DNA from: Zarea fungicola
Taxonomy: Eukaryota; Ascomycota; Sordariomycetes; Hypocreales; Cordycipitaceae
Assembly (NCBI GenBank): GCA_900169235.1
Contig: FWCC01000177.1
Location: forward strand, 62,001-126,000
Length of the DNA: 64,000 nt
Reading direction: 5' to 3'
The first letter of the stretch is position 1. Every line of letters begins with the position of its first letter. The position numbers and the translations under genes are program-made. Below are positions 1-12,003 of the stretch, one piece after another. Below the pieces are notes generated by a model. The model searched no databases. It saw only the letters and a program-made list of their open reading frames with translations, and was not told where the DNA came from.

Positions 1-1599
1 CCAGCACCAAAAACCGCCTCGCGTACAGATCCATCATTTGCGAGGGTCAGAGCTCATGGGCCAGTGTGCTGTCCGAGTCCACGGACATTTCGACATACGC
101 ATACGTCGCACCGCATTGTCTTCAAGCCGCAGGCAACAACGAATGTGGCAGTGGTTGGTCGGCAGCTCAATTGAGCCATGTACCGCTCTTCGCCACAGAA
201 GTCCAGTGCCTGGCTGGAAACCCAATTAGCCAATTACCGGATCAATCCATGTGCTTCTTTCAAACGCTGCACAAGATTGTCTTTGTGCAGGTCTACCGCT
301 CCGACAACACGACTCGATTACAAGTGGTCTTGACGACAGCGCCGAGCAGCGTACGCAGGAGAATTCTGGCCCGATGGCCGTGGGGAGGGAATTCCAATCG
401 AATCCAATTAAAAGAGAGCCTAACTGGGAAAGGGTATCAAACTGAGACTGTTCTTATTGAATGCAGAGAAAAAAGTAGGAGGTTTTGACTGTTTTCTTGT
501 TTGCTTAATTTTCATATTTCGCTAGTAAATATACAGAGATTAACTTTAATAGAGAAATTATATACGTTGATATTAGTTAATGATAAGCAATCTAATAAAT
601 CTAATCAATGCAATAATTCTTTCTTCACTTTTTTTAATGGCAATACTAGTTTTAGCTCATTTGGGGAGGTCATAAATAACTTGCCCGCATGAGTACTGAC
701 TCTGGCCAGCGCATAAAAGTTGATTATCGTTCAGGAACTTACTCAAGGCATCATACAGTGTCGCATCTTCGCCGATGAAACTCATTTCTGCCGAAATTTG
801 CAGCGATTCCGGTGGCTCAAGTGCTCTAGACTACGTTAGAATACCCTGATTTCACTGATTTGACTGATCGTGATCGCCAGATTTTGAGAATACAGAGAAT
901 TCATGCCGACGGTCCCATCCTTGCAGAGTCACCTCTTGATTTCGCCTATTCCACTAACTTTACTGACTTTACTGACTTTACTGACTTTACTGACTTTACT
1001 GACTTTACTGACTTTACTGACTTTACTGACTTTACTGACTTTACGGACCTTACTTGAGTAAGCTTAGACTGCAAGTGAGACGACTATCGCAATAGTGAGG
1101 GCACTGGCAAGCTAATTGAGAGCCTGGAGAAACTCATCCTGATAACTTGAGCAAGGCTTCCATCGTCTGAACTTGTACATGACGGTACAACTCGATATAC
1201 CCGCCGCCTACCAACCCGAAGCCGGGGTGATTTCAACATGGCACATTTGACTCAAAACAGGGCGTGGAAAATATCAAGTTATAAAAGTAGAAATACAATA
1301 AAACTCCATCTGATGCCAGATATCTATCAATACAGCGCTCATGGCGGTATGCTAAGCCGTTTGTGTATCGTTTCCAACGCTCTTGTCGCTGGAGTCTCCA
1401 GAGTCTTGCCGCCCGAAAATGATAATAGCGTGCCTCGCATAAACATTCCGACCAACCTTGTTCCTGAATTTCCAAGTTATTCCCACCAACCCACGAAAGA
1501 AACATGTATATACAAATAGCACCATCTTGATGCTATGCGCGGAAGTAGCTGTGCTGGTTATTGGCATTTTGCCGGTCCATCTGTGTCTAAGCACCCATG
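1..1599. other. Intergenic left end, no gene recognised
   Basis: No open frame here has a recognisable domain or splice pattern. Bases 480-660 are markedly AT-rich. A 9-bp minisatellite lies at 953-1051 and is listed separately. The stretch ends in the 3' flank of the transporter gene on the minus strand. Confidence 0.6.
953..1051. repeat. 9-bp minisatellite, 11 units
   Basis: The unit ACTGACTTT is repeated nine times perfectly from 962 to 1042. A degenerate unit flanks each side (ACTAACTTT at 953, ACGGACCTT at 1043). Looser variants of the same word occur at about 848-870. The array is a multiple of three, so it creates a spurious Thr-Asp-Phe repeat in one open frame. No coding role is inferred. 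Confidence 0.95.
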
Positions 1600-3409
1600 T
1601 CAGTTTCCAGGATTTCTTGTGTCACCAAAAATATCAAAAGAAGAACAAGAAGAAGGAAGGGCGGGGGGGAAAAAAGGAAGAAACCTACTGTTGATCAACT
1701 TTCCAACAGCCTGCACCACCGAAATGACCATGACACACGCGCCAAACACCACAATCGCCCCCGCCAGATACGTCCGCCAGCTCCGCGTCGTCAGCTTAAT
1801 GTAGCACATGGGCGGGAGGATATACGCCATCGCGACTGCGCTCGTCGCGCCAACCAGCTCAAACACGGCGCCAAGATCACACGTAATCAGACTCAAGAAC
1901 GTAGCGCCCACCACCAGCCCAGTGCTCAAGATCAAATGCCTCCTCATCTGAAACGGCTCATCCGGCCAGAAATACGTCAACATGACCTCCCGACACACGA
2001 ATCCCTCGAGGGGCAGGGTGGTGAGCATGTTGAGCCCAAAGCACAGTCGGGCAATGTTGACCATGGTGTTGTCCGTGGGGAAATTGTTGAGGACGTTGCC
2101 GAGCGTCTTGTCGCGAAAGACGAGAAAGCCTGCCAGGGCGAGGACGAGGCACGCGAGCATGGAGACGATGGTGGAGTAGTGCGTAACGCGGGCAAAGTTG
2201 TCCATGGTTGGGGTGCGAAGGGAGCCGTATATCAGCAGCGAGTTGTGATGGCACACAAAGGCTATCATTACATATTAGCAACCCGTACCTCCCCTGTAAC
2301 CCAAATCCTGTTTGTTTTTACTTACCGAATGAAATCACACCAATCGCTTGAAAAATCCCCGTATTCACCGTCAACAACGGCAGGCTAAACTCCCCCTTTG
2401 CCTCCGAGGGAACCAGCAACCCCTGCACCACCACCGTCACTACAATCACCACCATGCCAATCAGCGCAAAGGTGCTCGCTTTCGCCAGCTTGGCAATGTC
2501 CCGATACAGCGTGAGCGGGAAGCTAATCCCCAGCACGAAAACCGCAATCGCCACCCTCCGATCCGTCAGCAGCCCGAGCACAGGAACATCCCCCAGGCCG
2601 GGCCAAATCGCCACGAGCACATGCGGAATCGTATCGCCCACAATGACGCCAAACGCCACCATACCCCCAAACGCAAACACCCACTGCGCGAGCGAAATGG
2701 CAATCAGCCCCGCCCTCCCGAAGCAGTGCTGCACCGTGCCCTGAAAGCTGCTCGTGCCGCTGAGCTTGCTGTTGATGACAATGAGCCGAATCGTCCAGTC
2801 GACCGTCGCCGTGAGCGCGACCAGCAGCACCACCCCCGCGAGGAGGCCCGCCTGCCGCAGCGCGTAGGGCTGGCCGATTATGCCCGCGCCAATGATGGAG
2901 TTGGCCATGTTCATAAACGCCGACTGCAGGCCCGACTTGGGGCGGCGCATCTCCTCCTCCACGGCGTCTGCGGCGTCGGCGTCGTCGAGGTCGTTGGCGA
3001 GGCGGATGGAGGGAGCTTCCATGCTCGTCAGGAGCGGCATACGATGACCATCGTGGTGGTCGTCGTCATAATCGTGCCGTAGGGGATCTTCCAGGTCCAG
3101 CATGCCCCGATGGTCGCCATCATCGCTCCCAGGAAAAGAATCACCGGACCTTCGAGAGCCGCTGCTCATGCGCAGAACCTCGGGCACGTCGTTGAAGCGC
3201 ACACGTCCCGGCGTCCGAATGGGCGGCTCCTGGCCGTCACTACTCTTCTTCGCTTCGCCGTGGTTCGAGGATGCGCCGCCGGCGGTGGATATCGTCGGAG
3301 TGGGAGTCTCCTTGTCATGGTTGTAGTCGCCGCCCGCCAGTAGCCCTTGCCTGTCCTCGCCGTCGTGCCAGTCGCCGCCGGAGTCGCCTCCGTGTTTGTC
3401 CTGTATCAT
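1600..3409 (-). CDS. Vacuolar-type amino acid transporter (AAAP/AVT family)
   Basis: Probably moves amino acids across the vacuolar membrane, coupled to protons. Exons are 3409-2326 and 2261-1600, giving 581 residues. The intron has a GTAAG donor, and splicing restores the frame as GVISFAFVCHHN, a stretch typical of fungal AVT2/AVT7-like carriers. The first ~160 residues are hydrophilic and rich in Asp, Gly and Ser. From about residue 160 (SAFMNMANSIIGAGIIGQPY) there are roughly eleven hydrophobic segments, and this opening is the family signature. The start is the ATG at 3409. The last ~20 residues are Pro/Ser-rich and read into a low-complexity tract, so the exact 3' end is less certain. 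The substrate cannot be read from sequence. Confidence 0.9.
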
Positions 3410-4057
3410 AATCGTTCGTTTTGGTAATTATGTCGTTATTGTGTAGTTGCTGCTAGCAATATCATTTTCGTTTATGAAGAGGAAGAATAACAATGGCGCT
3501 CAAGAGAAGAATTCAATAATAAGAAAGTAAAGGAATGTATGGTAAAAATGTCCCTGTGCTGAAATTTAGTTGGGGGTGATGATGTAACTGGCTGGCGGCG
3601 TATAAGCGGCTCAGAGATGTAGCCTCACTGGACGGTCCCACCTCTCCTGAAATAGCCCCAGAGTGGTTGGAGCTGCATTTGTTAGTGCATGAGCCGATCA
3701 CACGCGCAACGCTCCACGCTCAATTAACAGCCCAAGACGTTCAAGTTTAATAGATTAATTCACCAAAGAAATAATACGAGAGGCACGGTGTAGTGTATTA
3801 AAGGCCTAAAATGCAAATGATGTGTGGTGATGCCGGGCTGTCTATGTGCGACGTGCAGGCCCGGCACTATCCAAAAAATAAATCAATCCGGTGCCAACAA
3901 TGGTATCATATGTCTATTATCCAACATGCTCCATTAGGAGCCGCAGTGTCTTGGTTTAAATCCAAGATCACGCGGTATCTTGTTTAAATTCGTCCAAGAT
4001 TTAGGAAGCGTCTTGGTTTGAGACGTTCCAGAATTATACAAGATAGTCTTACATCCA
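3410..4057. other. Intergenic, no gene seen
   Basis: This is the promoter side of the transporter gene and the 3' side of the aspartic protease gene. It is moderately AT-rich and I see no coding frame, tRNA or ordered repeat in it. Confidence 0.5.
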
Positions 4058-5787
4058 TCATAGTAATAGTAAAAGAGCGACGCCGACAGACGCCAGCAGA
4101 GCGCCGTGGGCATGCAGGCCAGGGGCGGCGTTGCCCTTGTCCTGTGTCTTGGAAGCATCGGCCGCTGCCGAGGTCGAGCTTGTAGAAGGGCCAGTGGTTG
4201 TCGACTCCTGGCCGGTGAGGCCCAATGCCGGCTTTGTGGAGGAGGCTGAGGCAGAGGCTGTAGTGCTAATTGATGTACTGGAAGGTGTAGCCGTGTTAGA
4301 TGTTGGGCCTAAAGAGGATGATGATAAACTAGATGAAAACACTGACGAGGAACCAGACACGGAAGCGGTAGAGGAAGAGGTAGAGGGGGAGGACCCAGAT
4401 GCTGCAGCTTGTTTTGCAAATCCTGCAAATTGTTAGTTACTGTAAGTATTGTGTATTGCAAGTATGTGTAATGAGATGCTCACCTATTCTTTGGCCATCC
4501 TTGTCAAAGACGGCATAGACGTTTTTTAGAAAAGTGGCGCCCATGAGCCAAGAGTCCTTGACAACCTCTTGGCCATAAAAATTGCTGGTGCATTTTCCGT
4601 TGGCGTCTTTTGGCGCGATCCAGTCCTTGGCAGGAATGTTGTAGTCGACGCCGGAAAAGGTGACGGTGATGGGTGTGGTGGCATCGCAGGGTACGGTATA
4701 CGAGGTGCCCTGCTTGACGGCGCCCTTGACGACGCTGTGAAGCTTGTCGACGAGGCTCTCGGGGCCAAAGATGTAGGTGGTGCCCGTGTCAATGTAGGCG
4801 AGCTTACCGCCGACGCCGGCCTTGCTGCCGGCGCAGGACATGTCGTCAATGTTGATGGCCCAGTCTCCCGACTTGGAGGCGACGGCATTGTACGAGATGG
4901 AGCCGGTATACTTTGCGGAATTGGTGCCGCCAAACTTGATCTCGCCCGAGGTGGCGTCGTCGGCAGCGCGGCTCAGAGCAACAGCAAAGACGTTGCTCTT
5001 GACGGCGCCAGAGGAAGCCAACGTCTGGAGAAAGTTGGCGCTGGAGCCAGTGCCCATGGAGAGGCCAAGAATTCCGTCAAAGGGAAAGTTGGAAAACTCC
5101 TCCGAGGTGGTGGAGGCGAGGCCGAATTCGTAATTGAGATTCATGCCGGCGAGGGAGAAGGAATCGTTGGCGAGCTTGCCAGAGACCTTTCCGGACCCAT
5201 AAGCAACAGAAAAGTCGGTGGTTGTTATTTTGAGAGTATCGGACTGGCTGGGGCCAAGTGTATCGTGGCGGGAGCAGGCGTCGCTGGAGCAGCCGGAGCC
5301 CATGAGCCAGCTGGAGCCAGCACCGGAGTCGACTAGCATGTAGAACTTGGCACCCTTGTTGCCAATGGCGACTTGGATAAAGTAGGAGTAGTCGGTTCCA
5401 TCTTGGTTGATGCCAGCAGCATTGCTGGTTGTGGGAGTTGTGGCGGTGATGACTTTGTACGTGTTTTGGCGGCGAACCAGCGCTTCATGGGTGTACTTGT
5501 CGACGAGACGGGCAGCCTCTCTGGCAGCTTGTTGGCTGTGCGACGCAACGGGCTGTAAACGGTGTTAGCTGTATTGACAGAGAAGGGGTTGCATGGCGTG
5601 GCGTGTGGTTCTTTACCCTGCGTTTACGTTGCTTGATTTCGAAAGCAATGCCGTTGTGAGAGTCTGTGGGGGCAGGACTTTCGGTTTCTGCTTCGAGCTC
5701 ATGTAGCCAGTCGGGTACGTATGGGAAAAAGGCGTAAACTGAGCTAATCCATAGTGCCAGACAGACCAGCGTAGGGACGAGTTGCAT
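4058..5787 (-). CDS. GPI-anchored (yapsin-like) pepsin-family aspartic protease
   Basis: Secreted A1-family aspartic endopeptidase, probably held at the plasma membrane or wall. Exons 5787-5617, 5552-4484 and 4422-4058 give 534 residues; both joins keep phase (RIG|FAK at the second). A signal peptide covers about residues 1-20, followed by a basic propeptide ending near KQRKRR. The two catalytic motifs are VDSGAGSSW and IDTGTTY. The first reads DSGA rather than the usual DTGS. The C-terminal third exon is a Ser/Thr-rich stalk ending in a hydrophobic run (GALLASVGVALLLLL), the pattern of a GPI-attachment signal. The start is the ATG that gives the signal peptide, not an upstream alternative at 5832. 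Three 25-bp repeats lie just upstream. Confidence 0.93.
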
Positions 5788-5848
5788 TGTGAGGCAAGTG
5801 TGCAGAATGTGTGTTGCCCAAGGTTGCACCACGGATTAGGAGTATAGG

Positions 5849-5923
5849 TTCGACTGGTGTACAATGGAAATAGTTCGACTGGTGTACAATGGAAATGGTT
5901 CGACTGGTGTACAATTGAAGAAA
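5849..5923. repeat. Three 25-bp direct repeats in a promoter
   Basis: The word TTCGACTGGTGTACAAT begins at 5849, 5874 and 5899, an exact 25-bp period with near-identical units. The array lies about 60-135 bp upstream of the start codon of the aspartic protease gene. It could hold repeated regulator sites, but no binding protein is known from the sequence. Confidence 0.9.
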
Positions 5924-8900
5924 TAGTGGTCGAACAATGGGCACTCTGTTGTAAAAGAAGCGCGAATTCGTCCAGGCCAATGATTCACAGCAGTGCCAAC
6001 ATGCACCCGTGGTTTTATGTGCGAGCGAACAAAGCCGGGCGAGCACTCATTGCTGGATGGTGCAGAAGACGAGACGCAGAAAAGGACAAGAAGCAAAACA
6101 ACGTTTCAAGGACGGTGGAACAGAGTAATAAGAATAGGTGTAAAAAGGTCGAGCGAAGAACCGGGACGGTGTCGTGGGACGGTATCGTCTGGGGAGTCGG
6201 TTTCGGATGGCGGCGGGTAAGGACAAGGATATGGAGAGCAGAACGAATGACAGAGGCGGTTAGTTGCCCCAAAGCGAAACGACCAAGAAATGTTCCGTAG
6301 AATAGATTGAGAAAAGAAAAGAGGACAAGGCGAGAAGCCGGGCTGTGAGAAAGCCGGGGAGTGAGGAGGAGTAGACAAGGGCCAGGTAGGACGGGCCTGG
6401 GTCTAGATAGCTCCGTTTTTGTCGAGTGGCTGCAGTACAATATTACTGGCTGAGGTAGTCGGAAAAGCAAGGAAAAAAGGAAGCACTGCCAAGGGTAGGG
6501 GATGAAATGGAAGAAGAATTGAGAAGATGAAGATGAAGAAGAAGATGTGCAAATTAGGCAGTCTGTAAAAAAGAAAGACAATGGGAGTCGGAAAGAAAGG
6601 AAGCCAAACGAAATCCTGGTTGATGGATGGATGACTAGCCTGTGCTAGACAAGGACCAGGAATTGGTGGAACGAGACGATCGGAGGCAAAGGCAGGCAAA
6701 GGGCAAGCTGGTTGCGAGGGGCACTGGGGGCACTGGGGGCACTGGGGGCACTGGACCGGGGCCTGGTTGACTGGGGACTGGAGTGCAGTCTTGGACTTGG
6801 TGCGCCAATGCCTGCCTGTTTGCTGTGATGCTAGTATTACCAGTTAGTGCAGCTGGGGCATTTCAGCGACGGTCCACTATTCATTCAGGGATCATCGGCC
6901 AGGACAAGTGCAGTGGTTGAGTGGGCAGCGCTGAAAAACGGGCAAAGTTTAATGGGACTTTAGGGCATTGCCACCAACCGACACTGCCAAACTGTCACTG
7001 CCAAACTGCCAACTCTGCCGTATCTGAGCAACTGAGGAGCAGAGAGTCCGGCATGGCCCACTCCCACTGGAGCATTAGTGAGTGAATTGACTTTACTGTA
7101 CGGAGCACTGGTCACTGGTGGCACTGGCTAACCGTGGAGTGGCGGCGGCTGTGGCCCAGTGGCTTATCAGTGGCCAATTCGGTGGGCTCTTTTACCTGCA
7201 GGCTGCACGTACAGCGGGGTGTAGCAGTAAACTCTACGAACCACTGGATGACCTGCTGCAGTGGGCTGTGGACTGTGGACAGTGGTCGAAACATTGCTCC
7301 AGTCCAGGGAATAGAACAAGGGCGAATCATCAGGACATTACAATTCTGATGATATGGTGATTAATATCCCTCCAATCCCCAACCCTCTGCCTCGTCTTGG
7401 TGCTGTCAAGGGGTTCCTGGTCCTGGTTCTTTGCTTCTGTGGTTCTGCCGCAGTCTTTCCGCCCAATGTCACCCAGCTAATCATCCAACCTGCGACTCTG
7501 CACGGAGGACTAGGCTTAGCCAAGTTAGGACATCCCTCATTCCTCAGATATCCTGCAAAGCTCCCTCTGTACAGATTACCCCGTCTCGTTCCCCATGCTT
7601 TGACCATGCCATGCCCTGGCACCCTTGCCTTCGTTTCAACAGTATCGACTTTTTAATTACCATCCATAAATACTGGTAAGCACTGGTACGTATGCTTGCC
7701 ACTCGCCAATCTCAATTCATGCCCTGCAGACACTCACAGCACTACACGTGCTCCCGCCCCTTGTGGCCGTACATACCCTAGCCAGACTTGCGAATATACA
7801 ACGCACACAGGCTACTATTATTGATACGGGCTCTCAATACGAGCGCCCAATGGGAACCAAGCCACCAAAAGCCCAAAGTCAACGCCCAAAAGCCAACTTC
7901 ATCCGGTGTAACGGTAGCAGTGCGGGCTCTCGGCCGGTACATCCCTTCCAGGCCAGCATAATTCTTGGCCAGCCTACCAGTAGTTCTATGCACCCTGATC
8001 ATGCCCTCTGGCACATGGGTATTATATCACCGAGGATATGCTGGCAATAGCTTCCATGTAATATCAGTAATAACATCGACACCACCAAACCCAATCTGCA
8101 TCATGGAATACCCAGTACATACAACCGATCAATCTGGGGCAAATTGTCTGAGAGCCTCCCCTGGACGCAAAGCTCCGCAATGACGCTGCAGTGGGACGAC
8201 GTTTGTGGGAATGCCTCCACAGGCCATGATGGAAATGAGGATTGGACCAATTTGAAACGTACTGCCAAGGTTAATTTGTTGGCTGTCGTTGGCCGTGGCC
8301 CGTCTGGCAATCTGGGCAGGAAAATGTAGCATGGTCTGCACAGACTCATCGGACAATAAACATGGCAACAAAACAAATAGTCTCGCAAGCCATTCATGTA
8401 TTTCTTTTGCCTGTCTTTTCCCTTGCGGCTGTTATGCACGTCACAAGCCTTGCACAAGCTCATCCCCTTCCCGCTGCACAATGCCATGCCTGCATTATTA
8501 GCGCCTCCATGTAAGACATGCAGCATCAATTTGCCGCATCGCAATAACAATAACTGTCCTTTTCCTTTCAGCTTTCAGCTTCAGCTTTGATATCAATAAT
8601 TTCTTATCCATGACAGTTTGATTCTTATTCCTGTGCGGCAATCTACGCAAGCAAGCAAGTAAACGTGCTGAGCTTCCATTCTCCCTTGTGACCTGTCCAA
8701 CCATTGCCATCCTTTGCGCCCTTTCAAGTGGCGACACTTTGTATTCACTTGGCCAGAGTTTTTCTCGCTGCAGATCCGTCCGCAATTCTTTGAACAAACC
8801 CCGTCCTCATCTTACCTGCACTTCCCGACTGTCAAATATTTCATGTCATAGCCGTGGCGCCAAGTAGTTAAAGGCTACAAAATAGAAACAATAATAATAA

Positions 8901-9866
8901 AGGCTTCTTGGCTCAACAGACACACACTCCGGTACAAGCCGACAAACCGCCTCCTAGTTATCCCAATGATCAATCTCCATGGCGCGCCGGGGGTTGTTTC
9001 AGACCCTTGCCTGGTTGGCCCATCTCGGCAGAGGGCCCCTTTCTCAGTCGCCAATCTCGGCTTACTTGCTTTTTACTATTACTATTCAACCCCATGCAAA
9101 CAGATTCAATTTTGTTTAGATAACGCTAACAAAGCTAGCTCATTTCCTTGCCCTGGCGGTTGGACATGGATATAAAGGCTAGCGCCTCGGCACCATCTAG
9201 CTTTATTTACATAAGCCTGCCAATATAAAGTATTGAGCTGGGCAGCAATTGAAGATGCGTCCAGACATTCTGTCAGGCGGTGAGCATGATTAATCAGATG
9301 TATCCATATCCACATCGTCGCTGCAGATATTAATTACAACTCGTGTGCAGGCTCTTACGCTTGGCAGTACATAGCCCTCTGCTGATATTGGCCTGAGCCG
9401 GGCCTGGATTGATACAAAGGACCCGTAATGATACGACCACCAAACAGAAACGCTTTTTTTTTTAAATTAAAAAAAAATTGTTGGCCGGGTTATCGTCACA
9501 ATCCATTCCATTCTTCAGCACCATTGTCCCATCCCATTGTCGTTCCTCCTTAATCCCCCGCAGAGGAATGCGGATGCAAGATTCTACAACCGTTGCCCAG
9601 ACAGGATTCCTAGGAATGCAGTAGCCGCGATACAGCAACGTCTATACTCTTGTTTAATTAAACGCTTCCTTTAAGTTGTTTGCGCCTTATATTAGAGACT
9701 TTTTTTTTTTTTTTTTCCACACAAGCACTGGAATTAAGCATCTTCAGATCATCACCCCAAAGACCAATCCGAATGAGTCCTTCACTCACCATTGACCGTT
9801 TCCATGGCATCATGATTCCTACTGTACTAAGTTAAGTAGATTCCAATTTATCCGGCCATGCCGTGT
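5924..9866. other. Four-kilobase stretch with no recognisable gene
   Basis: Frames of up to 188 codons occur, but none shows a domain, signal peptide or supporting splice sites, and they overlap each other on both strands. The stretch holds a 9-bp CACTGGGGG array at 6722-6754 and many scattered CACTGG words to about 7260. It also holds an A/T inverted homopolymer at 9454-9478 and a 17-bp T run at 9700-9716. A non-coding transcript or a long 5' leader cannot be excluded. Confidence 0.5.
6722..6754. repeat. 9-bp G-rich tandem repeat
   Basis: CACTGGGGG is repeated 3.7 times with no mismatch. Runs of five G on one strand, spaced every nine bases, could form a G-quadruplex. Confidence 0.9.
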
Positions 9867-10952
9867 CTATTTCTCTGCTTGATCTACACTCAACTCGGAA
9901 AACCGCCGTGACCACTCCAGCATGTTGCCATGCACTCTCTCATCCATCTCCTCAACCGCCATGCGATGCACCAATCCCAAAACTCTCGCAAATTCCATGC
10001 CATGCGTTTCTCTGTCTAGCCAGTTGCCGCGCAGCATGGTGCGAAGAAAGTACCACACCGACTCGCCCCGCCACGAAAACGTCTCTGCGAGATGAAGTGT
10101 CTCAGAAAAGACGGCGGCCGCCGCTTGTGGTTGCTCCTCGATGAGGACCATGAGAAACGCCCAGCCGGAAATATCATTGTGGTGGTTAAAACACCATTTC
10201 TTGACTAATTCTGTAACTTGTTCGAGTGTTGCTGCAATATCCTTTTCTTGCAAAGGGTGCTGCTGTTGCCCCTGCTCATCTCCGCCGCTGTTCCCTTGCG
10301 GACTTGCATAGTGTGCTAGGCCGAGTAGGTATCGCGCGTGGCACCACGCATAGTAATTTCGAGGGTGTCGCTCGGCAGAGACAAATATGAGCCTCTCTAG
10401 GGTCGTGGCGAGACTGCGACTGCGCATGGGGGGTCGCTGCCTCGCCAGACATTGCTCCAGCAGCCATTGCCTGTGACCCCAGAGCGTGGGTGACTTGGTG
10501 TGGCGATGGAGGCGGCTGGTGAGGAGGCTGTCGATAAAGTAGAGCTCCTTGTCCAGCGATTCGTCTATATTATGTGTGTTTTTCTGGATTGCATTCTGTA
10601 TGTGTCTTTTTCGAGCATTGGCTGCCGTCAGGTGCTCTGGGTCGAGCAGTAGAATCACAGAGGTGGCTCGCATGAGTTCCTCTGGCAAACCATGATTGCC
10701 TCGGAGATGCTCTTTGATTATTGCATATGCTGGTACAAATGCACGTAGAATGTTAAACTTTGGGATTGCTATCGCGTGGTCTTCGCTGAGAAGATATGTA
10801 TCCTGTGGCAGCGCATGGCTTGGTCCAAGTACCTCAATGTCGAGCAACTCATCATGTTGTGTGGAAAGGACATTTGCAATGCACTGATAAACTGGTGTAT
10901 GATCCCCTTGCTTCAAAGTCTCTTTGACTTTTGGGTCAAGCGCTCTCGACAT
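9867..10952 (-). CDS. Protein prenyltransferase alpha-subunit repeat protein (PTAR1-like)
   Basis: Single-exon gene of 361 residues. Alpha-alpha hairpins of the prenyltransferase alpha-subunit type can be seen, with the repeat cores TLWGHRQWLLEQ, NYYAWCHARYLL, DISGWAFLMVL and ESVWYFLRTML (each with the characteristic Trp). It lacks the N-terminal region of the farnesyl/geranylgeranyl transferase alpha subunits. It matches better the PTAR1 branch, whose vertebrate member is an accessory subunit for Ykt6 double prenylation; that role is inferred here. The start is the ATG at 10952. It is divergently transcribed from GET1 with only 228 bp between the two start codons. Confidence 0.85.
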   Translation of the reverse strand: MSRALDPKVKETLKQGDHTPVYQCIANVLSTQHDELLDIEVLGPSHALPQDTYLLSEDHAIAIPKFNILRAFVPAYAIIKEHLRGNHGLPEELMRATSVILLLDPEHLTAANARKRHIQNAIQKNTHNIDESLDKELYFIDSLLTSRLHRHTKSPTLWGHRQWLLEQCLARQRPPMRSRSLATTLERLIFVSAERHPRNYYAWCHARYLLGLAHYASPQGNSGGDEQGQQQHPLQEKDIAATLEQVTELVKKWCFNHHNDISGWAFLMVLIEEQPQAAAAVFSETLHLAETFSWRGESVWYFLRTMLRGNWLDRETHGMEFARVLGLVHRMAVEEMDERVHGNMLEWSRRFSELSVDQAEK

Positions 10953-11180
10953 TGTTCGGAAGCCAAAAGTGTTATGATTTGACGCTGTACGCCGCTATAG
11001 GGTAATGCAAGCGTCGACGAGGCCGTGGTGGGACTGGCAGAAATGCACACTGTCGGGGTTATGCTAGTCGCCGGTGTGCGCCCACCGAACCGGCCGGCCA
11101 CCAGTTCGTGAGCTCCAACCGGACCACACGACACGGAAGCTCTCATCTGTCCCCCGTCTCAACGCGCACTCGACAACAAG
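10953..11180. promoter_or_regulatory. Short bidirectional promoter region
   Basis: This 228-bp interval separates the start codons of the PTAR1-like gene (minus) and GET1 (plus), so it must carry both core promoters. I see no clear TATA element. Confidence 0.6.
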
Positions 11181-12003
11181 ATGCCGTCCCTCCTAGTTGT
11201 CATCTTCCTCGTGGAGGTGACGGTTCATGTCATCAACCTCGTCGGCGCCACCACCATCAACAACCTGGTACGTCTAAAAACCTCCCAAACCGGGCTTGAA
11301 ATCGCTGACTGACCGCTTACGAAAATAATAGATATGGACGGCCGTCAACTACCTCCCCGTTCCGACCGCCAAGGCCGCCGCTGAGCAGCGCAAGACGCAG
11401 GCCGAATACCTGCGCGTCCGCCGCGAGCTCAACGGCACGAGCAGCCAGGACGAGTTTGCCAAATGGGCCAAGATTCGCCGCCAGCACGACAAGCTACTAG
11501 ATCAGCTTGAAAACCAGAGTACGCACATTTATATCCTTCAAAACACACCGCAAAACGCTTCTCGACGAGCTATCAGAAACCGAGAGACAAAAAATGCTGA
11601 CTACCCACCAGAAAAGAAACTGGAAGCTTCACGAGCTGGCTTCGACAAGTACCTCAGCGCCGTCCGATTCCTCGTCACCCGAGCGCCGCAATACGCCCTC
11701 CCCTTCTGGTACGCCAAGGAGCCGATGATCTGGCTGCCGCAGGGCTGGTTCCCCTCGTACGCCGAGCGCATCATTGCCTTTCCCCGCGGGCCCACGGGCA
11801 GCGTCAGCATCGCCTCGTGGCAGCTCGCCTGCACCACCGTCATTGTTCTTGTTAGCGACATGCTGCGCGGCCTGCTCCAGATTGCCATGTCGTCGTCGTC
11901 GAAGCAGACGGGCGCCGCGCCGACCAAGACCAAGGAGGCACCGGTCACGGCCGGCAGCGAAAAAGTGGACGCGGGCGCAAAAGAGGACAAGAAGAAGGCG
12001 TAA
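11181..12003 (+). CDS. GET1: Get1, ER receptor subunit for tail-anchored proteins
   Basis: Get1/WRB works with Get2 in the ER membrane to receive tail-anchored proteins from Get3. Exons 11181-11267, 11332-11518 and 11612-12003 give 221 residues, the usual fungal Get1 length. The order is a short first membrane segment (MPSLLVVIFLVEVTVHVINLVG), a basic cytosolic coiled coil (about 45-110, with AEYLRVRRELNGTSSQDEFAKW), and two further membrane segments around PFWYAKEPMIWLPQGW and ASWQLACTTVIVLV. The C-tail is Lys-rich and ends in KKKA. Both introns have GTACG donors and in-phase acceptors. This is a conserved housekeeping gene. Confidence 0.93.

Noticed and set aside
953..1051. CRISPR-like or coding Thr-Asp-Phe repeat
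   Set aside because: There are no spacers, the genome is eukaryotic, and the array is a plain 9-bp tandem repeat.
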